Of a stretch of 64,000 nt of DNA, positions 19,913 to 31,495 are shown piece after piece. Made by a program: the position numbers and the translations under genes. The notes beneath the pieces are model-generated. The model did no database searches. It saw only the letters and a list, made by a program, of their open reading frames with translations, and was not told the origin of the DNA. The stretch's first letter is position 1. Each line of letters opens with the position of its first letter. Source of the stretch: Skeletonema tropicum (lineage: Eukaryota > Bacillariophyta > Thalassiosirophyceae > Thalassiosirales > Thalassiosiraceae). Where the stretch lies: the NCBI GenBank assembly GCA_037178625.1, contig CM074131.1, forward strand, positions 496,001 through 560,000. The letters run 5' to 3'.

Positions 19913-21884
19913 ATGAGATTGTCAGCATCTCTCATCTTACTCCTCCTTCCATCCATTGCTAGTGTCAATGGACGGTTGACAACTGAGCAGCAGAAGCGGC
20001 TCAGGGAACCAAGCACTACTACTACTAGCACTACTAGTACTAGTACTACTACTAGTACTACAAAGGATGAGAATCTCTTCCAAAAGACAACCACCACATC
20101 TACAGAGGTTCCATCAACGAATATGGTAAACACTTGCCCTGCACCCTCGACTGCTTCCACACTTGATCCATACGATATGTCACTGGTACATGAGTTAGTC
20201 ATTGACTTCACCGGCACACCCAATGAGAATAATTGGGACTTTGCACTGATGGAAACTTGGATTTGTTGGCAGGGTATTAACAACCCTGGTTGGGTGCCCT
20301 GCCTTGATGATGGGTCGATTGGTTGTGTGGGTGAAGATGGCACCATTCCCGACGGACTTGATCCAACATATGTTACTGCAACTATTACCTATGATGGCAT
20401 TGAAGATAGTGGTGATGAGACTGGAGTACGCTATCGTGGTTCCTCCACCTTTTTTCAAAATATTAATAGCTTTTGTGGCAGCACGAATCTTTGTGAATGC
20501 AATTGCATGGAACCAACTGAGTACCCGGGCTATGGCACGATGCCAGCAGGGTGTAAATTCCCACTGGCACTATCTTTGGATAAGCGTATTGGTGGTGTGG
20601 AACGTATGCATCTAAACAATCTATCTGTCGGGTCTCATATTCATGATGCATTGACACGCTCAATGCTTAATTCTGCAACTCCGAACAATCATCGCTTCTC
20701 ATTTGTTCGTGTAAGTATTGGGCCTGACACGACGGGAGAGTTTATCGACCTGGGAGTTTATCAGAATCTGGAGCATTTGGACTCGGAATTTACTGAACGA
20801 AAGACATTGAGTGTAAATCCATTTCGGTACGAGGGGGTGTTGAGATTCGATCAGTCACCAGTAACAAGCTGTGACAATTTGGCCGGAACATATGAACCTG
20901 AGGGTGGACCAGATGACGCGAGCTGCGAGGAATCTATCGCAACTATACGTGATGTGCTTTCATTCATTCAATCACCAGAGTATGAAATCAATACACCCGA
21001 ATATGTCAACAGTCTTGATGAGCTTGTGGATGTAGACAACCTACTTTGGCATCTAGCCTTCTTTTATCTGGTGGGAGAAAGTGATGGGAATCAACACGAA
21101 GCCTTTCTTGATACCTTTCACTCTCATGTGAGTGATGATGGATTTTCTTCCGGACGTCTTGAGTGGGTGGCATCTGATCTTGATCGATCCTTTTCTGTCT
21201 CACAAGCAGGCCTGACTGATGTTTCATTTCATAACATTATTGAAATCATCCCTAATCTCCTCCAAAATGAGAAGATGATGTTGCGTTTGGAACATCACAT
21301 CCGCTATTTTCTCGAGAAAGAATTCAACGAAGACGCATTTGAATGTCGTGGTCTAGCCCTCAAGGACCTGCTTGTTCCTGAGTTGGGAAGCTACTCTGAC
21401 TTTTTAATTGGAACATACTGCCCTGACGAGCCTTTGTGTAAGTAGGGAGCTTTCGTTTTTCTTCCTTATTCATTTGATGTACAAAAAACCAAACTTACAA
21501 TCTTGCTCTTCTCTATTTGCAGTTGGAATGACTTTACCTGGCTGTGAAGATCAATTGGCAGCGAATAATGACAAGTTTCAATCAGTACTGAATGACATAA
21601 TTGACTTTGTCAACGAACGTACTACCTTTGTGATGAGTGACTTGGTAGCATTATCGATGGAAGAACCAGTCGTGTCGTCAATATCTCATTCTCCTTTGAA
21701 ACCTAGCTCTGAAGAAGAAGTGACGATCACAGCAAATGTTGAAGCTGCAGCTGGTGGAAGCATCAACTCTGTTGCTGTATATTGGCGTACAAGAGGTGGA
21801 TTTGAGTCGGTTGAAATGACTCCTTCAGGTGACATTTGGTCTGCCACGCTTCCACCTCAAGCTAGCTATGTTGGAAATTGTTGA
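19913..21884 (+). CDS. Secreted CotH-kinase-like protein (readable N-terminal part of a CotH-LTD-dockerin gene)
   Basis: Exons 19913-21437 and 21523-21884 are joined across an 85-base GTAAGT...TTGCAG intron. The ATG at 19913 starts a signal peptide (LSASLILLLLPSIASVNG), followed by a Thr/Ser-rich linker (residues ~36-70). The CotH-like region covers ~90-510: GVRYRGSST, KFPLALSLDKRIGGVERMHL, LGVYQNLEHLDSEF, NLLWHLAFFYLVGESDGNQ, and EWVASDLDRSFSVS, the acidic metal-binding-type motif of CotH proteins. After the intron come a helix and a beta-sandwich-like stretch with ITANVEAAAGGSINSVAVYWR. The frame then hits a TGA at 21882, but the next frame continues the protein at once (EIVEYYVEAV), so an indel is likely. 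CotH proteins are atypical extracellular or secretory-pathway kinases. The whole gene has bacterial domain architecture. A decayed copy lies at 17066-19365. Confidence 0.8.
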
Positions 21885-23497
21885 ATACTACGTCGAGGCT
21901 GTCCAGACTATTGCAGGAGAACAAAGTTCAACCTTCCAGCCTCCAACTGCTGCACAGAAGCCGATGACTTATGCAGTGGGACCTCCTGATGGATGGGTCG
22001 TGGGCCCATGGGTTGTTTTAAATGAAGTCAGTGGCAAAACATTGGACTGGGTCGAGATTTACAATCCTACGTCCAACCCCATCAACCTTGCTGGTTATTA
22101 TCTTAACAGCTTTCCGGGTATGCGCCCACATATGGGCACAATTTCATACTTAGCTTCGTAAACTTTATGTAAAATAGCTTAAACTCAAGTTTAGAAGACG
22201 TTCAGTGCAGTTATGAAAAGCCAAGAAGCAGCTCTTTCCATCGGCGTAGTCCACCGATAACGAAGCTCGACTTTTTCGGCGGCTGCAATGCAGGAAAGGC
22301 AGTGGGTCAACATTTTTGGTGTCAAAAATCATCAAAAAAATTGCCGCCGGCCGCCGACCATGGCAGTTCTGGTGTTACTATGTTGCTTACAACTCATTAC
22401 ATGCAGCATACCGCATATCCAACGAAAGCTCATGACATACCAAAACGAATGGTGTGTGTAGCGTTGCATGAAATGGACAATATCACCGTCGGAACACCCC
22501 CTATATGTAGGCGGTATTTTTCCCCATCACCGCATCGTCGGCCCCACACATAAGATAGATATGGGACGATTAAACTGAATCTCCGACCGAACCAAGGCAC
22601 CATACCTCGCGCATATATTATTAGAAGAGATATGTGTAGTCCGATCGGTTCGTAATAGCGTTTTATTGGCATAGAAGTGGCTGTAGGAAGTGAGGCGGAT
22701 GCGTCGGGCGACGAAAAATATCAACCAAGTGTGTGGTAGATAATAGCATGGTATAAACAATGAATTCATGAAACCAGCAACAACAATCAACTCGCAACAA
22801 ACAATGTTATTGGTCCGAGGCGTTGGATCGATTAAAATAGGTCATTACTGTCCACAGGAGAGCATGGTAGGAAGCAGATCGGCCGCCATGGTCGGGTAGG
22901 GAGAAGGTGATTTTTTGCTAGATAATACTAAGTGCGATGGTAAAAGGGGCTAGGAAGATTAATGGCGCCAAAACCATTTACCCGGAAAGCTGTTAATAAA
23001 GGGGGGTTGCCAGGCCAGGAGAAGGCTTTTTCTTCGACCCTAGTTTTGATGATGAACACCTCATTGTGGCACCCATGGGTTTTATGGTGGTGTACTGCGG
23101 AGAAGATCCAGCAGATCTACCGTCTCCTACGCCTCTTGTGACTAACTTCAATATCGATGCAGACGGTGATGTCTTGACTCTTTACCGCGACCAAGATAAC
23201 CTCCTTGTCGACTTGGTGAGGTTCGGTCGTATGTTCAAGAATATGAGCCGTGGTAGGAAATTTGACGGTACTCCTGATTGGGTGGAGAAGTATGAACCGA
23301 CTCCATGTGCTTCAAATGGTATGCCAGCTGCGCTGGGAGACTTGAATGAAGATGGTATCGTTGGACAAGCTGATTTGGAAGCACTACTGGCAGTTTTCGG
23401 ACAGATTTGTCACTGTCCTTGCGAAGAGGATTTGAATGGCGATGGAGTGGTGAACACGAGTGATCTCTTAATTTTGTTAGGTGCTTACGGCGGCTAA
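21865..23497 (+). pseudogene. Displaced 3' part of the CotH gene: LTD domain and paired dockerin-type repeats
   Basis: In the +1 frame relative to the upstream exon, 21870-22102 encodes EYYVEAVQTIAG and WVVLNEVSGKTLDWVEIYNP followed by LAGYYL, the start of a lamin-tail domain. It is broken at 22103 by a transposon. Sequence after the element (22997-23497) resumes the LTD in a frame shifted by one base (GEGFFFDPSFDDE, VAPMGFMVVYCGED). It finishes with LGDLNEDGIVGQADLEALLA and EEDLNGDGVVNTSDLLILLG, two calcium-loop repeats of dockerin type I form, then a stop. A run of six G residues beside the insertion is a plausible site of the shift. With two frame changes and an insertion the gene is probably inactive as written, unless the assembly has errors. 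Dockerin pairs of this wording are common in planctomycete and other bacterial secreted proteins. Confidence 0.75.
22103..22996. mobile_element. TTAA-flanked DNA transposon with 14-bp terminal inverted repeats (piggyBac-like, non-autonomous)
   Basis: The element body 22107-22992 (886 bp) starts CAGCTTTCCGGGTA and ends with its exact reverse complement. It is flanked on both sides by TTAA (22103-22106 and 22993-22996). A TTAA target-site duplication is the hallmark of piggyBac-type insertion. No transposase ORF is present, so it is non-autonomous. It interrupts the LTD-coding exon of the CotH gene; the coding text on the two sides belongs to one domain. The terminal sequence is not the canonical CCC of insect piggyBac, so superfamily assignment rests on the TTAA target alone. 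Confidence 0.75.
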
Positions 23498-23933
23498 GTA
23501 GCAACTGGGTATTTTGTGGTTCTCTCTAGAGAGAGGTTATGGTGTGCTTCTCTAAACGCTTGGCCAAAGTATGTTGGCCCACGACTTCGGGAAAGTAGGT
23601 TATGTTAGTGTCGAGAGAAAGTGAAGATCAGGAAAAATAAGACCAATTATTATTAATATGGCACCTTTCGCCATTTACTCCTTGTCTTATTAAACCTAAC
23701 AACAAACCTAAAGAGAGATAACAACACTGTGGATAGTGTAGCCTGCCGTCGCTTCTCACCTTCACACACTTATGACTGTCCTACATACCTATCTACATGT
23801 GATCGATCCGCGAGCTTTGTTTTCGAAGTTCCCATTAGCCTCTGATTAATAAAGAGCGGGGTAATAATTAACAATTAACTAAAGGGTCAGATTACTGTAC
23901 ATAATTTCTCTCCACTTGATGCTCCAAAGTATA
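23498..23933. other. Convergent 3' spacer
   Basis: The 3' flank of the CotH gene, duplicated up to about 23760 at 19110-19365. It contains at 23650-23703 the block shared with the start of the bestrophin-fusion gene. No coding sequence seen. Confidence 0.55.
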
Positions 23934-26900
23934 TTAACCTCCTCTTGCAACACCCGAGAAGACTCCCAGCAGGATGGACTCAACTACAGCTTCAGCAGAT
24001 CTTCTTGCCCGAAGCTCTCTCAAAAGATCGCTGCGCTCATACTGTGGGAACATATCTACAAGTTGCTCCATTGCAATCGCTTCTTCTTCTGGAGACATGG
24101 GGATGGCACCAAGTAAGATTAGGAGCCTCCTCCAAAACGAAGTGTGTTCTTGCTCCCCCTCCTGCTGTTGCTGTTGTTCTTGCAATTGGGGTTGTGCTTG
24201 GTCAGTATCATTATCATCATTTACTTCCACCTGACCACCTCTTCGAAAGAAGCGTTGCCACCCCCCGGGATTTGGGTTGCGGTCAACAATGACAGGTGTC
24301 TCTCTCCGTACGACCTCAAAGGAGAATGCTGGCACTGGAATCCAAGATGGAAGCCAACCTTCAGTGGAAAATCTAAGCAATGAAGTATCAGCAGGGTTCA
24401 ATTGTGGATTGTTCTGCGTTTGTGCATTGGGTCGGGCTTGAGCTTCTTGTCCAGTCTCATTCACTATATTATTATTGCCCACTGTTCTGCTGTCGCCACC
24501 AATTATTTGCCTCCCGGTGATCAAATTTGCACGGCAAAGTGGACATCTCGCCACCTGAATCGATCGTTCCCTCTCAACAACTTCTCGAAGACAATGTGTG
24601 TGGAAAAGATGACCACACCCCACTTTTTTTACATTACCTACTGCCATGCTGTTGAGACATATGCAGCACACATCACCGGCAGCTGAAGCTTTCCGAATAT
24701 CGAGGTCGCTAGCATCTTTGAAGTGGCTACTTAGTTGAGCACCGATGCGATACGTGCTTCTTCGTTCAGCAATCTGCAGTGCAATAAGTTGAGAAGATGG
24801 AAGTTAGCAACAAACGACAACAGCAAAGATTGCGATCGAAATGAGAGAACCCTCACGAAATTAAACTGACGCACCTTCTTCCCAATGATAGATATTGTTG
24901 AGTGCAAGTGCAAAGCTAAGACAAAATCCACTAATCCAAAAGAAGCTCCATGCCATGCCCATATGTGCAGAAAATGTGCCACTGTCAGAATAAGAGCGGA
25001 CATCTCAAACACAAATACAGCGAAATCGACAATCTTCATACTTCTCGTGTGAACAAGCTCTCTCTCTTGAATCTCTCGCTCTAACCTCGCCTCTGGCCGG
25101 ATTGGGAGCACTGAGATATTAAAGTCAGCATCATTGACATACTCGCTCTCTGCTGACACCAATTCATTCCGATACTGCTCCAATAATTGCTCCCTGCTCC
25201 TCTCACGAAGAGTGGCAAGTTCTTCCTCCGAAGATGTCATTCGTCTCCGATGTCCCTCTTCCATGGTCAATCCAAAATACTTGACAATGTGTGCTATTGT
25301 ATCTGCCGCCACGAGAGCACAATCACAAGTTAGCAGTAATAATAGGTGCCACCCTGCCTCGTGGAACAGTACGATGCATCCCGTAGCTGCAACAACATCA
25401 CAAATAAATACTGCAATCAAAAGTCGAAGTGTCCCCGGACGGGGAGGTTGACCACTCTGAGAAGCGCGATTGGCCGTTGATCCGGCAAGATGTGTCAAAC
25501 TACGAAGGAAGGATAATACCATATACCATGAAAATAGTATGAGTAGATCATCCGTTCCGGGGTCAAGAACTGACGAGATGAGAAGGAGCTTGAATAAGAG
25601 ATATCCACCTAATCGTTCCCGTCCCATGCGCCTTTGTTGACGACGTGTTTGCTCGTCAGCAGCAGCAGCCGTATTATTGCCCTGCTGTTGTTCTTGTTGT
25701 TGTAGTGTTTGAGTAACATTATTTGACGTTCCCAAGAATAGATCAGCTATAGCTGCGTGGATAAGATACACTAATGCAAGAAGCAGATTTGCAATTGCAA
25801 TCAATCTTGGTGTGGAAGTGAGTATTTTCTCTGCAAGGTTGACAGCGGATGATTTTTTGTTCTTCCCCTCTCCTCCACTCCTTATCCCTGATGATAATGC
25901 TCCCTTTTCTCCCAAAGCTGCATCATTAGCTGTTGGATGAATAACATTCATTGCAATAGAGTAAAGAGAAAAGTTATCACTCTTGGATATTCCACCATTC
26001 TTCTTCTGCGATGATACTACTGCTGCAATCAGATTATTGTCCGAATCTTCTTCCTTCTTCTTCTTCACCGAACTACTCGTTTTTCTTCCCCACGTCGTCC
26101 AAGAAACTAACGACCACGAAGAAAGCGATGGATCATCCTCCTCCTCCTCTCGGTGATGAGTAGTCATTGTAGTAGACGACGACGACGATGATGATGGATC
26201 CGATGATAAATTCGTCAATGTGCCATACATCCAAAAATTCTGCAAAATTAGATATTGATCTTTGTAATGATCACGAATATTCTCGAATGCCTCGGTGAGT
26301 AATTCCTCCCATGTTGTAACTTTTGCATTATCATCCGAAGAAGAAGATGATGATGATACTATTTTCTTCTTTTCCTTCTTCTTGGGTGTTGTTCGTTGTT
26401 CTTCTGTATTGGTGGACGACTTTACATTATTCTTGTAATGCCAGGATGGTGGGTGAAAGTATTCGGTAGTACTTCCACTAGTAGCAGTAGCACCACCACC
26501 CTCTTGTCCTGTCGACGATGGATGATAATTCTCATGATCATCCTTCACCACTTCCCCCCTGATTTTTTTCACTGCAGTACTCAGGTGGACATCTCCTCCT
26601 CCTCCATGAATATTATTACTACTACTACCACCAACTAAATCACCAGCACTTTCTACAGTCGTATCAAGCGAAGAAGAATACTGTACTTTCGACAAAAGGG
26701 GAGGAGCAGAAGCGGTAGCACTACTACTCATCATTCCAAAATTCGAAGGGGAGGTAGTAACCACCGCTAGGAATGCAACTAGTGCACTAACAATAAAGTA
26801 GATTTGTGTCACGGTGAATAAATTGCCCCCTCCTTCACGATGATGTTGATGATGATGATGCATGGGATGATGATTATTATTTGGTGGATGTTGTTGTTGT

Positions 26901-27280
26901 TGCCTTCTCGGTACTGCAGCATTAGTATTTTCAGGGGGTCGCTGTCCCTCATTTTCTTCTTCAAGCAGCTGCTGCTGTTCTTGAAGTTCCTCCAACCCAT
27001 CCTCGTTATCATCATCATGACGTTGCTGCCTCCTCCTGCGCCTCAGCCGATTCTCCTCCAAATTTTCCTGCAAATGACGTTGATTTTCAACGACCTCATC
27101 TAATAGTTGAATAGTCATTTGTTGTTGTTGAGCTAATTCCATTATTCTTGTTCGATGATCATCATCATCATAAAGATTTTCTTGTTGTTGTTCGGCCAAA
27201 TCATCCTCCTCGTGCTGTGACGGATCAACATCCGCGGCGGCGGCGATGATTTCATGAGATGAGCCTTCTAGAGTATCCAT
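23934..27280 (-). CDS. gp78/AMFR-like RING-H2 and CUE E3 ubiquitin ligase (ERAD)
   Basis: Two exons, 27280-24875 and 24773-23934, give 1081 residues; the 101-base intron is GTGCGT...CTGCAG in phase 0. The first ~480 residues are acidic, Q-, H- and S-rich and largely disordered, with one hydrophobic segment near 160 (QIYFIVSALVAFLAVV). A multi-pass membrane region follows (~500-800), including IAIANLLLALVYLIHAAIAD and GWHLLLLLTCDCALVAADT. After the splice, RRSTYRIGAQLSSHF leads into a RING-H2 finger (~838-885: CCIC, CGHLFHTHC, CPLC). Near the C-terminus, AMEQLVDMFPQYERSDLLRE followed by AVVESILLG is a CUE domain. Membrane-RING-CUE order is that of gp78/AMFR, an ER E3 ligase; Hrd1 lacks the CUE. 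The exceptionally long N-terminus is unusual. It lies tail-to-tail with the CotH gene and in tandem with the CSC1 gene. Confidence 0.85.
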
Positions 27281-27682
27281 TGCGCTATATACCTTGATAG
27301 TTTAATCATTGAATTGTTGAGACACATCAAATAATGTTAGCAATAACACGGCAGTGATGTCACTCAGAATATTCATGATTATTTGAGACGTGTTGGTTGG
27401 GAGTTGGCGGGAGAAGAGGTAGGTGTCCTTGTCGGTAAAATGAAAGGTTAGGCAACTCCGCTTGCTTGGATAGACGAAGAAATTGAGCATGAAGCACTCG
27501 TACTAACAACTACTGTCCACGCTGACAAGATAAGCTTCTTGCTTTTATATTTAGTTATGTATTCTATCCCCCAGCAATTGTAGAAATCCCATCCCCAGGT
27601 ATGCACCAAGTCATTATCATCCCCCCAGTATGTACCAAGTCTTTAAGCGCAGCAGCTTCTTCTTCTCACTGCTTGGATGGAA
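27281..27682. other. Spacer between two tandem minus-strand genes
   Basis: It contains the upstream region of the gp78-like gene and the 3' flank of the CSC1-like gene. No further gene or repeat seen. Confidence 0.55.
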
Positions 27683-30600
27683 CTACATACCAATCATCTC
27701 ATCCTGATCCTCCTTTTCTTCATCAACTGCTTGATAAAAAACATCATCACCGACAACCTCTCCGCAATTACTACTACTACGACTCTGCTCACTTGTTCCT
27801 CCTACGGCGAGGGCATAGTCCACTGATGATGTATAGTCCGCACATGATGATACTTCCTCAATAATCTTCCCACTACTATCGGTTGGATTATCGTTAGTAG
27901 TACAAACTTCTTTCACCCTTTCCTTCAACGCAGGTTGGACATAGCTACCCTTCAAAAATTCCTTCAATGACTCATCTCCTTCATTCAAACTGTCCACCAA
28001 CGCACATTCACCAACAGGGAGGAATTTGGTAATATTATAATGCCTCTTTTTGAAGTACGCATCAAACATCATACTTGATGCAATCAACGGGAGTAACAGT
28101 GCCGCGGGAATCAATGCCCCCTTGAGTAGAATGACTGCAAAGAGGATTAGTTCGGCAAGGATCATACACACAATGGAGATCTTGGTAAAACTGATCCAAA
28201 GTTTTCCACCGGAATCATTGGCAATGGGGTAAATGTAAATGAATTGGTTGCGATATCCAATCACAAGGGCGGCAAAGACGAATAGAGTAAAGTATGCAGT
28301 AATGGGTGACATACAGACGTACACAAAGAGGACCATTTGAATCAAAATCGTCTTTTGGCCCAATTCACGTCCAAAGTAGAATTCGAGGGGGTCGTCTAGT
28401 GAGCGTAGGCCCAGGAATGTTTCATTCCGTTCCTTTTCGGTGAGGTTGTGACCAAGAATGTTGGATACGATGCGGCGAAGTAGGTTGGTGACGATGGGTG
28501 TTACACGGAGGAGTTCGAGGCTTATTGCCAAAGTATTTTGAATGACTGTGTACGTTGTGTGAAAAAAAAGTTGATGGGATGGATGGTTAGAAGAGCGTGT
28601 ATATAAATCGAGGGTATATAGATTGAATACATAATCAAGTGCACTTTGGGTAAATCTTACTCATAATTTGGATCAGGTAGGCTGCTTGGGCTGGTAAGGC
28701 AATTGCAACGATTTTGAATGCCTAGAGAAATCAGAGAGAGAGAAAAATATTGGCATTAGACAAAAGTTGCAGCAATGGCAGAATGGGACACACGATAAAC
28801 CCATGTGGAATCTCATATATTCAAATGGCGTTACGGAACTACTCACCGAAGCCGGATTCCTTAAAATACTTTGCAACGATCGGAACAATGTCGACGCAAT
28901 CGTCGATATGAAGAAAGTCTGAATAACCGTAAAAGATGCCAGTTTTGACATCAACGAATAGTGCTGCATCGATTCAATTTCGATAAGACCCTCGAACTTG
29001 GAGAAGAAAAGTAAGATATGGGGTAGCAATTCGATAAAGACTACCAAAATCAGAGGCGCAAGCTGTGCCAGCAATGCGGAAAACCATTCATACTTTTCAA
29101 CCGGCTCGGCAAGGAATGGTAGGAGTTCGGTCAATCTGCTAACATTCCCAAGAGACGCAAAGAAACCAACGGGGATGGTCCAAAAGATGCAAAGGAAGAA
29201 TGTCAATACCGAGCTGAGGAGTTCACCACCTTGACGACTGTGATTCGATTTACCAACATTCCTCCAATTGACGAGTTCGGGAAGTGGGGGCTCCATTGCA
29301 ACACATGACCACGCCTCCTTGTTGTGTACTGCCTGTCGAGCTAGATTGGCATATGTCACACTGGAGAATGAGACAAAGGCAGCGTTGCGTGGGGCACCGT
29401 CTTCTGCTCCTGTAATGATTGATTTCACCATTGTTGCGCCTGACACGACTGTGCCCGATAATAAGTTTGCAGTGTCTGTGATAGTGCCAGATACTAAGTT
29501 GACTGTGTCCGTTACGGACGTGGGTACGGTTGCTTTGATCGTCTGCAGGGGTGACGTCTCATGGGGCACTCCAATCTCCACATCCTCCTTCTCGTTGATC
29601 CCTTCCTGGTTAAGCATTGATGACTCCACAGCAAGAGCAGCAGCAACATCATCATCATCCCCCCCTCGTCTATGCTCTTGCAGCTCCTCGATCCGATCAA
29701 TTTCCCTCGAAATCTCATCATTCAGCTCCTCCAACTCAGCCGTCCACTCCGGAATACTCTCCACCCGTTCTCCACCACACAAAATCATTTTGGTATCATC
29801 CAAACTATTGGGCAGCTTACGATGCATGGGACGTTTCCCCTTGACATCCCTCAAATTAATCGCATGTTCCAACTTGGGCAGTATCTTGTCACGTTTGGAG
29901 CATGCCTTTTCCAATTTGGGAATCTTCACTGCCAACTGAACATCGGCCACAATATCCGAATCATGATGTGAAAAACAATGTGTAAAGTATTCACGAATGG
30001 CGTGATTACTTTGCATTTCTTTGGGGAGACCCGATAAGTAAATGGTGTAGTTCTGTACACGTCTCTGAGCGAGGAACTTGTGACGGAGGGTGGTGAACCA
30101 ATCAAAGTCCTTTGCGATCAAGTACATGGCTGATCCGAAGAAGATGTAGGCGGCTATGGTTGTGGCGTATATGGAATTGGATCCCTGGGGTAGATTGGAC
30201 AAGCTAATTTCCAGAATGGGATCGGATAGGGATATTTCTCCTCCTATCCCCGTAAATTTATAAACTGGCATGAGGTAGATGGAATTGAACACCGCTACAC
30301 AAGACAATTTGACACCCAACTCTAATAAGCGAATGGTGGTGACTGCATCCATCCCACATTGACTGGCAATTTCATCGTAGCTGAATTGAAATATCTTGAA
30401 TATCCATGAAAACATGTGACCATCTTCTGATTCTTGAGCGATGGGTGTGTTCAATTTTGGATAGAACTGCTTGACGTTGTAAAAACGTGGAAATTTTGGC
30501 CGTAGAAAGACGTAGAGGAGAAACAGGGCCAGGTAGAGTGATATGTAGATTTTGGACGTCGTTTCGAGTATTTCAGTCTGGGTCGTTTCGGTGGTGGTGG

Positions 30601-30685
30601 TGGAGTTGGTGGTGGTGGAGTTGGTGGTGTTGGATGTCTGGAGGAGACGGTTGAGATGACCGGCATTCTCGAACAGTTGATCCAT
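27683..30685 (-). CDS. CSC1/OSCA-like calcium-permeable hyperosmolality-gated channel (TMEM63 superfamily)
   Basis: Three exons, 30685-28847, 28721-28661 (61 bases) and 28545-27683, give 920 residues; introns are 125 and 115 bases. An N-terminal Thr/Asn-rich tail precedes a first helix (IYISLYLALFLLYVFLRPKF). Around residues 75-200 lie the conserved Late-exocytosis-type segments (GHMFSWIFKIFQFSYDEI, CGMDAVTTIRLLELGVKLSC). A cytosolic loop (~215-480) holds YTIYLSGLPKEM and AFVSFSSVTYANLARQAVH, the RNP-like repeats of this family, with an acidic and Thr/Val-rich insert between. The pore region follows: GGELLSSVLTFFLCIFWTIP, then LPAQAAYLIQIM encoded by the tiny second exon, then LRVTPIVTNLLRRIV and FGRELGQKTILIQMVLFVYV. 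OSCA/CSC1 proteins are mechanosensitive or osmosensitive cation channels. The short middle exon is supported by the family LPAQ motif it encodes. Confidence 0.9.
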
Positions 30686-31495
30686 CTTGGATGCTTCTTA
30701 GTTCTTACTTGTTCTGCTGTAAGGCGATATATCGTCTTTCTCCGTCACCAAGCACTGGCTAACAGATTGAACAACAACTTGAATAATAAATTGCTATCGG
30801 TATCGTTCCTTCCTCGGCGCAATGCAACTTGGATTCGTGGATGGTGCACACAACTTGTGGTATGTTTCCCGCGAAATTATTCAACAATCCGGGTCGTCCA
30901 CTGCAAGAACGACTGCCTATTCCCCCAACTCTGTCACTATTTGCTGCCACCTGAAGATATTCAGTGTGCACTACCCGGCCGCCCAGGCTGTTTCAGAGTT
31001 TGTTTGTGGTTGTTTTGTTCGTCGTCTCCGTCAAATCAATGCAAATGCGTGCTGTGAAGTACCACTCCGAATTTTGAATAATTAGTTTCTCATTTTTAAG
31101 AATCAAGATACCGGTCGGCATTTAGATATAGTCATCTCTTACATAAGTAGAGGTTAGGTGATGATGAGTAAGATGAAGGCGGCTTGGATTGTTTAAGTCC
31201 CCTATCTACTATCTATGTCATCTCTACCATTGCACTTGATCCTACCAAATGCATCGAGTAAACAACAACACGCAGAGCACAATCACAACATGACAATTAC
31301 AATTGCTCTAAAATATCATTTGTGATGCTGATCGGCATGTGTGTGCCCTGCGATGCGTGGTGAGAATAAGATGTACACTTGATAATGATTATTTAGCCTT
31401 ATCCAGTATTTTTTCACACAAATTAAGGATATATACAAATTAAAGAAAATTGTTCCCCCACCAATCTGCGTCTACATAAAATTGCAGATCTCAAC
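30686..31495. other. Spacer between CSC1-like and AAA_16 paralogue genes
   Basis: The upstream region of the CSC1-like gene and 3' flank of the next minus-strand gene. A plus-strand frame at 30656-31057 overlaps the CSC1 start and has no recognisable content. Nothing else seen. Confidence 0.55.

Noticed and set aside
19798..20346. A 182-residue minus-strand frame
   Set aside because: Antisense to the CotH signal peptide and Thr-rich linker; its Val-rich run mirrors ACT repeats.
22107..22992. Reading the TTAA-flanked segment as an intron of the CotH gene
   Set aside because: Its ends lack GT-AG, while perfect terminal inverted repeats and TTAA flanks explain it as a transposon.
29268..29939. 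A 223-residue plus-strand frame
   Set aside because: Antisense to the CSC1-like cytosolic loop; Ser-rich low-complexity, no independent features.
30656..31057. A 133-residue plus-strand frame over the CSC1 start
   Set aside because: Overlaps the CSC1 first exon, composition not coding-like, no recognisable motifs.
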